Shown here: one piece after another, positions 19,480 through 27,906 of the stretch
Numbering within the stretch: the stretch's first letter is position 1
Layout: each line of letters begins with the position of its first letter
DNA from: CADBRN01 sp050944685
GTDB lineage: Bacteria; Bacillota; Clostridia; Lachnospirales; Lachnospiraceae
Assembly (NCBI GenBank): GCA_050944685.1
Contig: JBMNRP010000009.1
Span: 1-64,000 of the forward strand
Length of the DNA stretch: 64,000 nucleotides
Direction: 5' to 3'
Notes under the pieces: generated by a model
Database searches by the model: none
What the model saw: only the letters and a program-made list of their open reading frames with translations
Told to the model about the DNA's origin: nothing
Position numbers and translations under genes: made by a program

Positions 19480-20475
19480 ATGGCATCTGTTACAGATATC
19501 GGGATTGATTTTGGAACTTCGACGATTGCGGTTTTTGTGCGCGGAAAAGGGATCATTCTCCGCGAACCCGCCCTCGTCGCGTATGATACGGATTCGGACA
19601 AGGTGCGGGCCATCGGAGAGGAGGCGCAGCATCTGGTCGGTCACACGGCTGGAAACAACGTGGCGATCAAGCCTCTCGCACAGGGAAAGATTTCGGATTT
19701 CATGATTACCGAGCGCATGCTGAAATATTTTGTGGAAAAGGCAATGGGCCGCCGCGGCATTCTGAAGCCGCGCATCGCGATCTGCGTGCCGAGCGGAGTG
19801 ACCGAGGTAGAAAGGCGTGCGGTCATCGAGGCGACGTACCAGGCGGGAGCCAGGGACGTGACGATCGTGAAGGAGCCGATCGCCGCGGCCATCGGGGCGG
19901 AGCTTGACGTTACTAAGCCGGCCGGGAATATGGTGGTCGATGTCGGCGGAGGCCTGACGGATATCGCCGTCATCTCCATGTGCGGAATCGTGATTTCATC
20001 CTCCGTGGCCGTCGCCGGGGATAATTACACGCACGCTATCGTCTCGTATCTGCGGAACCGCTACGGACTCTATATCGGTGAGCAGACCGCGGAGTCCATC
20101 AAGCTGAAGCTCGGTTCGGTTCGGGAAGAATATCCGGAGAATACGATGACGATCAACGGCCGGAATGTCATGAGCGGACTGCCGAAGACGGTCACGATTT
20201 CGACCTCCGACGTCATGGAAGCGTTTCAGAAGCCGACGAAGGATATTGTCGAGGCCGTGAGAAATCTTCTGGAGAGGACTCCACCGGATCTGGCGGGAGA
20301 TCTGCAGGAAAGAGGCATCGTTCTCGCGGGCGGCGGATCGCAGGTGAAGGGACTCGAGCAGGCGCTGGAGCGCAGCACGGGACTTCATATCATGACGGTG
20401 CAGAATCCGGAAAATGTCGTCGCAATCGGAACAGGACGATATACGTCGGTTCTGGCGGAGTTCGAGAACCGCTGA
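19480..20475 (+). CDS. MreB/Mbl-type actin-like rod-shape protein
   Basis: 331 aa from ATG 19480 with AGAGGAGAG upstream. Actin-fold motifs: phosphate-1 IGIDFGTSTIAVFV, VPSGVTEVERRAV, EPIAAAIGA, phosphate-2 VDVGGGLTDIAVI, and adenosine motif VLAGGGSQVKGL. MreB-family proteins form membrane-bound filaments that orient cell-wall synthesis. No mreC or mreD is adjacent, so this is probably an Mbl- or MreBH-like paralogue. It has its own promoter. recD2 follows after 45 nt containing a short G+C hairpin (20497-20513). Confidence 0.9.
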   Translation: MASVTDIGIDFGTSTIAVFVRGKGIILREPALVAYDTDSDKVRAIGEEAQHLVGHTAGNNVAIKPLAQGKISDFMITERMLKYFVEKAMGRRGILKPRIAICVPSGVTEVERRAVIEATYQAGARDVTIVKEPIAAAIGAELDVTKPAGNMVVDVGGGLTDIAVISMCGIVISSSVAVAGDNYTHAIVSYLRNRYGLYIGEQTAESIKLKLGSVREEYPENTMTINGRNVMSGLPKTVTISTSDVMEAFQKPTKDIVEAVRNLLERTPPDLAGDLQERGIVLAGGGSQVKGLEQALERSTGLHIMTVQNPENVVAIGTGRYTSVLAEFENR

Positions 20476-20520
20476 GAACAGACGCGAAAAGAAACGCGGC
20501 GGTACGGCCGCCGGAACATC

Positions 20521-22818
20521 ATGAATCAGATGACCATTAACGGAAATATTGAACACATCATCTTCCGCAACGAGGAAAACGGATATACGGTACTGACCGT
20601 GAAAAGCGGAGGAGATGAAATCACCTGCGTCGGGAATATGGCGGAGGTGCACGAAGGAGCGATGATTGAGGCAGAGGGAGCGCGGACGGTTCACGCGCTC
20701 TACGGCCCGCAGTTCCACATAGACCGGTACCAGACCCGCGCCCCGGAGGAGAGCGGCGCGTTCGAGCGCTATCTCTCGAGCGGCGCGATCAGGGGAATCG
20801 GGGAAAAAATGGCGAAAAAAATCATTGACCATTTCGGCGATGATACGCGGCGCATTCTCATGGAGGAGCCGGAGAGACTCTCCGAGGTGAAAGGCATCAG
20901 CGAGAAAGGGGCGCGGAAGATCGGTGAACAGATCTACGAGCAGTCGCAGATGCAGAATGCGCTGATATATCTCACACAGTACGGCATTTCTCTGACGCTC
21001 GGCGTCAAAATCTATCACCAGTATCAGGACACTCTCTACGAAGTTCTTCAGAACAATCCCTATCAGCTCGCGGAAGATATCTCCGGGGTCGGCTTTAAAA
21101 TAGCGGACCGAATCGCTTCGCGCGTCGGTATCCGGGCGGATTCGGAATTCCGCATCCGCAGCGGCATTCTTTACTGGATGAACCGGATCGGCACGGAGGG
21201 CCATACCTGGTATCCGCAGGAGGCTCTGCTGGAGGAGACGTCGGAACTTCTGGGAATCGGAGGGGAAGAAATCGGACAGTATCTCGGCGATCTGGCGATT
21301 GAAAAAAAAATCATTCTCCGGAAAGAGACCGGTCCGGACGGAAATGAGGAGAACCGCGTCTACACGGCCCAGTCCTATTTTCTGGAGATGAATACGGCCA
21401 GGATGCTCTGCGATCTGAATGTCGTTCTGGAGAGCGATGACCGCGAGGCGGAGCAGAAGATCCGGAAGCTGGAAAAGCGCGAGGGAATCGAGCTCGACGG
21501 ACTCCAGCGGAAGGCGATTGTCACGGCGGCCAGCCACGGCCTGATGATCCTGACGGGCGGACCGGGCACCGGAAAAACGACGACTATCAACACGATGATC
21601 CGGTATTTCCTGTCGGAAAATCTGTCGATTGCGCTGGCCGCTCCGACCGGAAGAGCGGCGAAGCGGATGATGGAAGCGACCGGATACGAGGCTTCCACGA
21701 TTCACCGGCTGCTGGAAATCGAGGGAGGGCCGGAAGATGACCGGCCGGGGCGCACGCGGTTCGGACGGAACGGAGACTGTCCGCTGGAGGCTGACGTGGT
21801 CATCATCGATGAGATGTCGATGGTGGATATTTATCTGATGCACGCCCTGCTTTCCGCGCTGGTTCCCGGAACGCGCCTGATCCTCGTCGGAGATGTCAAT
21901 CAGCTTCCGAGTGTCGGCCCCGGAACCGTTCTGAAGGATATGATCCGCGGAAACGTGTGCGAGGTGGTGAAGCTGACTCATATTTTCCGTCAGGCGGCGA
22001 TGAGTGATATCGTCGTTAACGCTCACAAAATCAACGCCGGAGAAGAGGTGAGGCTGGACAACCGGTCGAAGGACTTTTTCTTTCTTGAGCGGAGCGACAT
22101 ACGGGTCATTCAGAAGGCCTGTCTGACGCTGGTCCAGCGGAAGCTGCCCGGATACGTCCGGTCCGCCCCGTTCGACATCCAGGTTCTGACTCCGACGCGG
22201 AAAGGACCGCTCGGAGTGGAACGGCTGAATGAGATTCTCCAGAGATATCTGAACCCGCCCTCGGACAGGAAGGAGGAGTATGAAAGCGCGTACGGCCTCT
22301 TTCGCGAGGGGGACAAGGTTATGCAGGTCCGCAATGACTATCAGGCGGAGTGGGTCGTGAGGGGACAGCACGGGATTGCCGCCCAGAGCGGAACCGGTGT
22401 ATTTAACGGAGACATGGGAATCATCTCCCGGATTGATCTCCCGTCCTCGACACTGGAGGTCGTGTACGACGGGGTAAAGACCGTGCTGTATTCTTTTGAG
22501 CAGCTGGAGGATCTGGAACTGGCGTATGCGGTGACGATCCATAAGTCACAGGGATCGGAGTATCCTGCTGTCGTGATTCCCCTTCTGACGGGACCGAGGG
22601 TGCTCATGACGCGGAATCTGCTCTACACGGCCGTGACGAGGGCGAAAAAGTGCGTTGTGATCGTCGGCTCGAAGGAGACCTTCCGCTCGATGGAGGCGAA
22701 TACCTCCGAACAGCGGAGATACACCGCTCTCGCGGACCGCATCGGCGAGATCCTGCGCTATTCGGAGGAGGATTGGGAACCTCCTCGGAAAGGAGACAAA
22801 GATTACGAAGGTATTTGA
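20521..22818 (+). CDS. recD2: ATP-dependent RecD2 DNA helicase
   Basis: 765 aa, the RecD2 length. N-terminal OB-like region (NEENGYTVLTV), tandem helix-hairpin-helix segments (GAIRGIGEKMAKKI, KGISEKGARKI), then SF1 helicase motifs: Walker A GGPGTGKTTT (about residue 345), Walker B VVIIDEMSMVD, GDVNQLPSVGPG, the FRQ motif, and C-terminal TIHKSQGSEY and LYTAVTRAK. RecD2 is a 5'-3' helicase in Firmicutes lacking RecBC, acting in repair and fork maintenance. comFC overlaps or abuts its end. Confidence 0.95.
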   Translation: MNQMTINGNIEHIIFRNEENGYTVLTVKSGGDEITCVGNMAEVHEGAMIEAEGARTVHALYGPQFHIDRYQTRAPEESGAFERYLSSGAIRGIGEKMAKKIIDHFGDDTRRILMEEPERLSEVKGISEKGARKIGEQIYEQSQMQNALIYLTQYGISLTLGVKIYHQYQDTLYEVLQNNPYQLAEDISGVGFKIADRIASRVGIRADSEFRIRSGILYWMNRIGTEGHTWYPQEALLEETSELLGIGGEEIGQYLGDLAIEKKIILRKETGPDGNEENRVYTAQSYFLEMNTARMLCDLNVVLESDDREAEQKIRKLEKREGIELDGLQRKAIVTAASHGLMILTGGPGTGKTTTINTMIRYFLSENLSIALAAPTGRAAKRMMEATGYEASTIHRLLEIEGGPEDDRPGRTRFGRNGDCPLEADVVIIDEMSMVDIYLMHALLSALVPGTRLILVGDVNQLPSVGPGTVLKDMIRGNVCEVVKLTHIFRQAAMSDIVVNAHKINAGEEVRLDNRSKDFFFLERSDIRVIQKACLTLVQRKLPGYVRSAPFDIQVLTPTRKGPLGVERLNEILQRYLNPPSDRKEEYESAYGLFREGDKVMQVRNDYQAEWVVRGQHGIAAQSGTGVFNGDMGIISRIDLPSSTLEVVYDGVKTVLYSFEQLEDLELAYAVTIHKSQGSEYPAVVIPLLTGPRVLMTRNLLYTAVTRAKKCVVIVGSKETFRSMEANTSEQRRYTALADRIGEILRYSEEDWEPPRKGDKDYEGI

Positions 22819-22831
22819 GGCGGCCGCCTCG

Positions 22832-23512
22832 GTGCTGTATCCGAGGAGATGTCCTCTGTGTGACGGCGTAATGGGTATTCGTGAGGGCATCGTTTGCGGG
22901 GACTGCAGGAAAAAAGTGCACTTCCTTCAGCAGCCGCTCTGCATGCGGTGCGGCAGACCGCTTGCGGATGACACGGAGGAATTCTGCCCGGACTGCCGGG
23001 ATCGCTGCCGCTTTTTTATCCGGGGATTCGCCCCGTTTGCCTATGAGGGCGACATCCGGGATTCCATCCTCCGCCTGAAGTATGGCCACCGGGCGGAATA
23101 CGCGAAATTCTACGCGAGGGCGGCTGCCGTCTTCGGAAGGGATCTGCTCCTGGAGTGGAATCTGCAGGCGATCATTCCCATCCCCGTTCATCTTGACCGG
23201 AAGATCCGGAGGGGATACAATCAGGCGGAATGTTTCGCGACGGAACTGTCAAAAATAACCGGGATTCCGGTGCTGTCTGCCCTGCGCCGCGTTCACAGTA
23301 CGCGCCCGCAGAAGGAGCTGGGCAGCGGTGAGAGACGAAGAAATCTGGTTCACGCGTTCCGGGCCGACCCGCGCGCGGAGGTGCCGGAACGGGTCCTGAT
23401 CGCGGACGATATTTTTACGACGGGAGCCACCGTAGACGCTGCTGCTGCCGTTCTGATGAGAGCGGGCGCGGAGAAAATCTATTTCGTGTGCGCCAGCATC
23501 GCCCCGGGCTGA
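22832..23512 (+). CDS. comFC: ComF family amidophosphoribosyltransferase-like protein
   Basis: 226 aa from GTG 22832. N-terminal zinc fingers from four Cys pairs (CPLC, CGDC, CMRC, CPDC) are followed by a PRTase domain with the PRPP loop RVLIADDIFTTGATVD. ComFC takes part in natural transformation and recombination of incoming single strands. The start is uncertain. The frame stays open upstream, and an ATT at 22802 sits 7 nt after AAGGAG, giving the family-like N-terminus (M)TKVFEAAASVLYPRRCP and overlapping recD2 by 17 nt. GTG 22832 has only GAGG within a 14-nt palindrome. Confidence 0.88.
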   Translation: MLYPRRCPLCDGVMGIREGIVCGDCRKKVHFLQQPLCMRCGRPLADDTEEFCPDCRDRCRFFIRGFAPFAYEGDIRDSILRLKYGHRAEYAKFYARAAAVFGRDLLLEWNLQAIIPIPVHLDRKIRRGYNQAECFATELSKITGIPVLSALRRVHSTRPQKELGSGERRRNLVHAFRADPRAEVPERVLIADDIFTTGATVDAAAAVLMRAGAEKIYFVCASIAPG

Positions 23513-23551
23513 CGGAGTGCGCGGAAGCCCGGACGCCGCGGTATTGCCGCC

Positions 23552-23580
23552 TTTTCAGAACCGGGGAAGTATGTTACAAT
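23552..23580 (+). promoter_or_regulatory. Promoter of the cdaA-region operon
   Basis: TTTTCA (23552-23557), 17-nt spacer, extended -10 TGTTACAAT (TACAAT 23575-23580). Confidence 0.55.
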
Positions 23581-23668
23581 ACTTGTTACAGAATTGCTAC
23601 GGAGTTGTTTGATTTTTCCGCGGAGCAATCGTTCCGGATGAAAAATTCATCCCCGGAAGGAGAATAAT

Positions 23669-24097
23669 ATGCTTACGAAACAGAGACTGGAACTGATGGT
23701 CAGCCTCGCTGATTTCAGACAGGAACACAAAAACACGACATTGCGCGTCACGCGCTACTATAAAAATGATTTCACGGCTGTCCAGCTGGTGAAGAATTTT
23801 TTTATTACCACCTTAGCCTATCTGATTCTGCTCGGGATATTCGCCCTCTATCATCTGGATTTTCTTCTTTCCAATATGAATGATCTGAAAACCGGAAGAC
23901 TCGCGGCTGTCCTCCTGATTCTCTATCTGATGATGCTCGGAGTTTATACTGTGATTGAATATGTCATCTCGCGCATCCGCTATTTGCGCGCGAACGAGGA
24001 AGCCAGGATTTATGATCAGAAGCTGCATCTGCTTGAAAAGATTTACGAAGAGGAGCAGATGACGGGAGAAGATCTGTTCGGAGGAGCCGATAAATGA
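23669..24097 (+). CDS. Small membrane protein of unknown function upstream of cdaA
   Basis: 142 aa, not recognised. The N-terminal 40 residues are basic and polar, then two membrane helices (about 44-66 and 78-98), then a charged C-terminal helix (EEARIYDQKLHLLEKIYEEE) that could form a coiled coil. The ribosome binding site GGAAGGAG is strong. Its stop overlaps the next start (ATGA at 24094-24097), so it is translationally coupled to a second membrane protein and lies in one operon with cdaA and cdaR. Confidence 0.8.
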   Translation: MLTKQRLELMVSLADFRQEHKNTTLRVTRYYKNDFTAVQLVKNFFITTLAYLILLGIFALYHLDFLLSNMNDLKTGRLAAVLLILYLMMLGVYTVIEYVISRIRYLRANEEARIYDQKLHLLEKIYEEEQMTGEDLFGGADK

Positions 24098-25095
24098 AGA
24101 AACTGCTGAATATCAGGGAGAAGCTGCAGGCGTTTGTGGAGGATTACAGTGCGTACGTGCTGCCGGTCCTGAAATTTGCGCTGGCACTTGTCGTGTACGT
24201 GCTGATCAATAACAAACTCGGCTATCTGGCGGCTCTGAACAAACTCTATTTACTGATTATTTTCGCCGCGATTTCGGCTCTGCTCCCGCTGAACGGGACG
24301 GTGCTGATCGGCATGACCCTGATCATCGCCCACTGCTTCGGACTGGGTGTCGAGACCGGGCTTTTCGCGCTGGTTCTGTATCTGGTTCTGGTGCTTCTGT
24401 ATTTCCGGTTTGTCTCCCGCGATTCGCTGGTGTTGCTGCTGACACCGTTCGCCGGTATGTTTCATGTGCAGGCGACCGTGCCGCTCTGCCTGGGACTGGT
24501 TCGCGGAACCGAATCGGCTCTGTCGGCCGTATGCGGCGTGATCTCGTTTCAGTTTGTCGAGGTGGTTCACTCGGAGATCGCTCCGCTGAAGGAGTCGGAC
24601 GCGGGTGTTCTGAATGTTCTGCAGTCGATTCCGCAGTCGCTTTTTACTTCGAAACTTTTCCTGTACATCATCGCGTTTGCGGCGACGGCAATCGTCGTCT
24701 CACTGATCGTCCGGTATCTCACCAATTACACGAGACTGATCGCGGTGGTGATCGGATCCGTTCTGTATCTTGTGATTATGATCGGAGGAGGAGCCGTGTC
24801 CCATGTTTCGGTTGACGTGCCGGAGACGATTTTCGGAACGCTCGGTTCCGCGCTGATTGCTCTGATTATCAATTTCTTCGGATACTCCGTGGATTACCGG
24901 AAGAGCAAGTATATCCAGTTTGAGGATGACGACTACTATTATTATGTGAAGGCGATTCCGAAGATGACTTCGAACGGTTCAAAGCCGGTCGACTATTATG
25001 ACGGAAGCAGCAGCGGCGGAGCGCCGGTGGACGCTCCCGGAATCGACGGCGTCGATTTTGAGACGAAACTGGAAAATTCCTTGAAAGACCTTTGA
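24094..25095 (+). CDS. Polytopic membrane protein of unknown function upstream of cdaA
   Basis: 333 aa, not recognised as a named family. About eight hydrophobic helices span residues 20-270. The C-terminal tail is acidic and Tyr-rich (EDDDYYYYVKAI) and then Gly/Ser/Asp-rich and probably cytoplasmic. It overlaps the upstream membrane gene by 4 nt and ends 27 nt before the cdaA start. A role tied to c-di-AMP synthesis or cell-envelope homeostasis is suggested only by position. Confidence 0.8.
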   Translation: MKKLLNIREKLQAFVEDYSAYVLPVLKFALALVVYVLINNKLGYLAALNKLYLLIIFAAISALLPLNGTVLIGMTLIIAHCFGLGVETGLFALVLYLVLVLLYFRFVSRDSLVLLLTPFAGMFHVQATVPLCLGLVRGTESALSAVCGVISFQFVEVVHSEIAPLKESDAGVLNVLQSIPQSLFTSKLFLYIIAFAATAIVVSLIVRYLTNYTRLIAVVIGSVLYLVIMIGGGAVSHVSVDVPETIFGTLGSALIALIINFFGYSVDYRKSKYIQFEDDDYYYYVKAIPKMTSNGSKPVDYYDGSSSGGAPVDAPGIDGVDFETKLENSLKDL

Positions 25096-25122
25096 TTAGC
25101 ATTGGCAGCCGGGGGTGAGGAT

Positions 25123-26007
25123 GTGGATGGAATAATCGGATGGCTGCGCGTTCATCTTCTTGAGTGGATAACCCCGCCAAAAACCATCCAGGTGATTGAT
25201 GTGATTCAGATCATATTGATCGCCTATTTTGTGTACCATCTGATCCTGTGGGTCAAGGATACGAGAGCCTATACGCTGTTCCGTGGAATTCTTTTCATCA
25301 TCGTGTTTATCATTGCGGCGAACATGCTCGGGATGGAGGTTATCGTCTGGCTCGTCACCAATCTCGGTGTTGCCGCGTTTACAGCGCTGGTTATTATTTT
25401 CCAGCCTGAGCTGCGAAAAGGGCTGGAGCGGATGGGCCACCGGGGCCTGATGGCGTCTCTGTTCCGGGGAAGTTTCCGCGGATCCGATAATAATAACCGC
25501 TTCAGCGATCATACACTGAATGAGATTGTCCGCGCCTGCTATGACATGGGCGAGGTGAAGACGGGTGCCCTGATCGTCATTGAACGGAATGTTCATCTGG
25601 AGGAGTTCGTCCAGACCGGAATTCCGATTGACGGGGTTGTCTCGGGACAGCTTCTGATCAATATTTTCGAGAAAAACACGCCCCTTCATGACGGAGCGGT
25701 GATCGTTCGCGGGGACCGGGTCACTGCGGCGACCTGTTATCTGCCGCTTTCTGACAGCATGGAGCTTTCCAAAAGCCTCGGGACGAGACACCGGGCGGGC
25801 GTCGGAATCAGCGAAATCAGCGACAGTTTTACGATTATCGTATCGGAGGAGACCGGGAAGGTTTCCTTTGCGATGGAGGGAAAAATTCACACGAACGTCT
25901 CTCCCTCCGAGCTGAAGGATAAGATGCACGAGATTCAGAAACTGGTGAACAGACAGACAGATTCAAAAAAGGGACGCAGAAGGCGCAAATCCGGGAAGAC
26001 CGTCTGA
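25123..26007 (+). CDS. cdaA: Diadenylate cyclase CdaA (c-di-AMP synthase)
   Basis: 294 aa from GTG 25123, preceded by GGGGGTGAGG. The alternative in-frame TTG 25102 lacks a ribosome binding site. Three N-terminal membrane helices (about 24-95) precede a DAC domain with the catalytic HDGAVIVRGDRV (DGA at 190-192) and TRHRAGVG (RHR at 222-224). It condenses two ATP to c-di-AMP, an essential osmotic and cell-wall signal in Firmicutes. cdaR follows after 16 nt, as in Bacillus. glmM, the usual third gene, is absent here. Confidence 0.95.
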   Translation: MDGIIGWLRVHLLEWITPPKTIQVIDVIQIILIAYFVYHLILWVKDTRAYTLFRGILFIIVFIIAANMLGMEVIVWLVTNLGVAAFTALVIIFQPELRKGLERMGHRGLMASLFRGSFRGSDNNNRFSDHTLNEIVRACYDMGEVKTGALIVIERNVHLEEFVQTGIPIDGVVSGQLLINIFEKNTPLHDGAVIVRGDRVTAATCYLPLSDSMELSKSLGTRHRAGVGISEISDSFTIIVSEETGKVSFAMEGKIHTNVSPSELKDKMHEIQKLVNRQTDSKKGRRRRKSGKTV

Positions 26008-26023
26008 GCAGGAGAAAATCGGC

Positions 26024-27319
26024 ATGGGAAAGTCACTGGCTGAAAAACTGAAGACAAATCTCGGGCTGAAGATTCTCTCTGTCTTGATTTCCATTGTGAT
26101 CTGGTACGCGGTCGTGAGGGTCAACGATCCGGTTATCACGAGAAGCTTTACCGTAAATGTCACGTTTACGAACGAGACGTATATCAAGAGCGGAAAACAG
26201 ACCTTTACCGTGGATTCTGCCTATAATACGGTGATTGTGTATGTAAAGGGAAACCGCTCCGAGATTCGCGGAATCGAAGCGTCGGACATCACGGTGACGG
26301 CGGATCTGACGCAGATCGTGAGTATGGATACGACGCCGGTCATGGTTCCTCTGACCGTGTCCTGCGGAGATCTTGATCCGACCAGTCTGACGCTGTCGCG
26401 CACCGCGATCCCGATTACCATAGAAGATATCGCATCCAAGGAGCTCCCGGTCACCGTCGATGCGGGCGATTCCACTCCCGCCCAGAATTACGAGGTGGGA
26501 ACGACCAGCGCGAATCCGACCAATATTACGATCAGCGGGCCTGAGTCCACGATTGATGATATCGATTCCGCGGTCGCCACGATTGATGTGAGCGGATTGA
26601 CACAGGACAGCACGGTAGAGGGAACGCTGCATCTTTATGACAAGTCGCAGGATGAAATTTTGTCGGAAACGGTTGAAAATGAGATCACTTTTGACACGGG
26701 AAGCGAGAAGATTTCGGTCTATGTGGACTTGTGGGAGCGGGTGTCCGATATCTCACTGGATGTCCAGTACAGTGGAGAGCCGAAGGATGGCTATCAGGTG
26801 AGCGGGGTTTCCACCGTCCCGGAGACGCTGACCGTCGTCGGGGACGATGATGCGCTCAGTACTCTGCAGGCAAACGGAAATAAGATAACGATTCCGGCGG
26901 ACGAAATCTCGATCGAGGGCTACTCATCGGATGTGACGAAGGAAATCGATCTTTCGGAAATCCTGACCGGAAATCTCCGAATCGCATCGACCTCCAGTGA
27001 AACGGTCACAGTTACGATTACCATCCTCGCGGAGGATACGAAAGAGCTGAATATTGATGTTGACAAAATTTCGATCAACAATCTCAGCAGCGATCTGACC
27101 GTGACGTATGACCAGACGGAGCTCACTATCCGCGTCCGGGGAATGAAGAGCAAGCTGGATCAGGTCACGGCGGATAATGTCACCGCCTCGATTGATCTCT
27201 CGGGATACGGGGAAGGGGATTATACCGTTCCGGTTACTATTACACTTCCAGATGGAACAGAGCTTGCGGAAGATGTAACAATTGCACTGCATGTGAAAAA
27301 ATCCGCAAATTCGTCTTGA
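26024..27319 (+). CDS. cdaR: CdaR-type YbbR domain protein, CdaA regulator
   Basis: 431 aa. One N-terminal membrane helix (LGLKILSVLISIVIWYAVV), then a long beta-rich extracellular region that fits four YbbR domains (recurring V.V..SG-P..I.. and VDLSG-type strands). CdaR binds CdaA at the membrane and modulates c-di-AMP output. It is directly downstream of cdaA. Its TGA (27317-27319) lies 14 nt before the likely start of an HPr-like gene. Confidence 0.92.
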   Translation: MGKSLAEKLKTNLGLKILSVLISIVIWYAVVRVNDPVITRSFTVNVTFTNETYIKSGKQTFTVDSAYNTVIVYVKGNRSEIRGIEASDITVTADLTQIVSMDTTPVMVPLTVSCGDLDPTSLTLSRTAIPITIEDIASKELPVTVDAGDSTPAQNYEVGTTSANPTNITISGPESTIDDIDSAVATIDVSGLTQDSTVEGTLHLYDKSQDEILSETVENEITFDTGSEKISVYVDLWERVSDISLDVQYSGEPKDGYQVSGVSTVPETLTVVGDDDALSTLQANGNKITIPADEISIEGYSSDVTKEIDLSEILTGNLRIASTSSETVTVTITILAEDTKELNIDVDKISINNLSSDLTVTYDQTELTIRVRGMKSKLDQVTADNVTASIDLSGYGEGDYTVPVTITLPDGTELAEDVTIALHVKKSANSS

Positions 27320-27333
27320 CAGGACAGGGCGTT

Positions 27334-27600
27334 ATGATAAGCGAATCTATTCTCATTACAAATGAAAAGGGGCTTCATCTGCGGCCGGTCACAATACTCT
27401 GCCAGTCTGCGGCCGGCTTTCAGTCCCGCGTGACATTGTCCTTTCATGATAAAACCATTGACGGAAAAAGCCTGTTATCGGTCCTGGCCGCCGGCCTGCG
27501 CTGCGGGGATCGGGTTCTTCTGACGTGCGACGGTCCGGATGAAAAAGAAGCGATGGACTGCCTTCTGGGTCTGTTTCAGAGTGATTTTGTGGTCTCCTGA
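27334..27600 (+). CDS. Atypical HPr-family phosphocarrier protein
   Basis: 88 aa from ATG 27334. The longer TTG start at 27316 overlaps cdaR and has no ribosome binding site. The HPr fold is recognisable: the active-site region reads KGLHLRPV instead of GIHARPA, so the phosphorylatable His and following Arg are kept but flanking Ala residues are changed. The Ser46 region reads GKSLLSVLAAG and keeps the Ser. It is the last gene of the cdaA operon, and a canonical ptsH exists at 51351. It may be a regulatory rather than transport HPr, which is inference. Confidence 0.82.
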   Translation: MISESILITNEKGLHLRPVTILCQSAAGFQSRVTLSFHDKTIDGKSLLSVLAAGLRCGDRVLLTCDGPDEKEAMDCLLGLFQSDFVVS

Positions 27601-27677
27601 TATTCCGGCAATGAAACAGAAAAAATATCTGGTTGATTTTTCTTGTGGTTTAAGGTAAGATGAATCAGTTACTGAAT

Positions 27678-27721
27678 GTCTGCACGCTGACACGTTTTTC
27701 ATAAAAGGCGTGCGGACTTTT
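27678..27721 (+). terminator. Terminator of the cdaA operon
   Basis: GTCTGCACGC (27678-27687) pairs with GCGTGCGGAC (27708-27717), followed by TTTTCGTGTTTTT. The 306-nt gap up to 27906 contains this terminator and no other clear element or confident promoter. Confidence 0.75.
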
Positions 27722-27906
27722 CGTGTTTTTCTTGAACAACTCTGCAGCTCTGCACATCATTAAAAGCGGCACCTGCTTCTGAAGGGGGAGAAAACGGGAG
27801 TCCGCCATAATAAACAGAGATTTTGCACCAGAAGAGGCGTGGAATCCCGCATTTTGCATAAAAATTCACTGCAGGCCTGATTTGCTCCCTGAAGGACAAA
27901 CGGAAT

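Noticed and set aside
20000..22540. An 848-codon antisense frame opposite recD2, and similar long antisense frames opposite purF (39667-41214), pyrG, gltB, cvfB and dnaE.
   Set aside because: Each is a compositional shadow of a conserved plus-strand gene at 55% G+C. None shows family motifs or a start signal.
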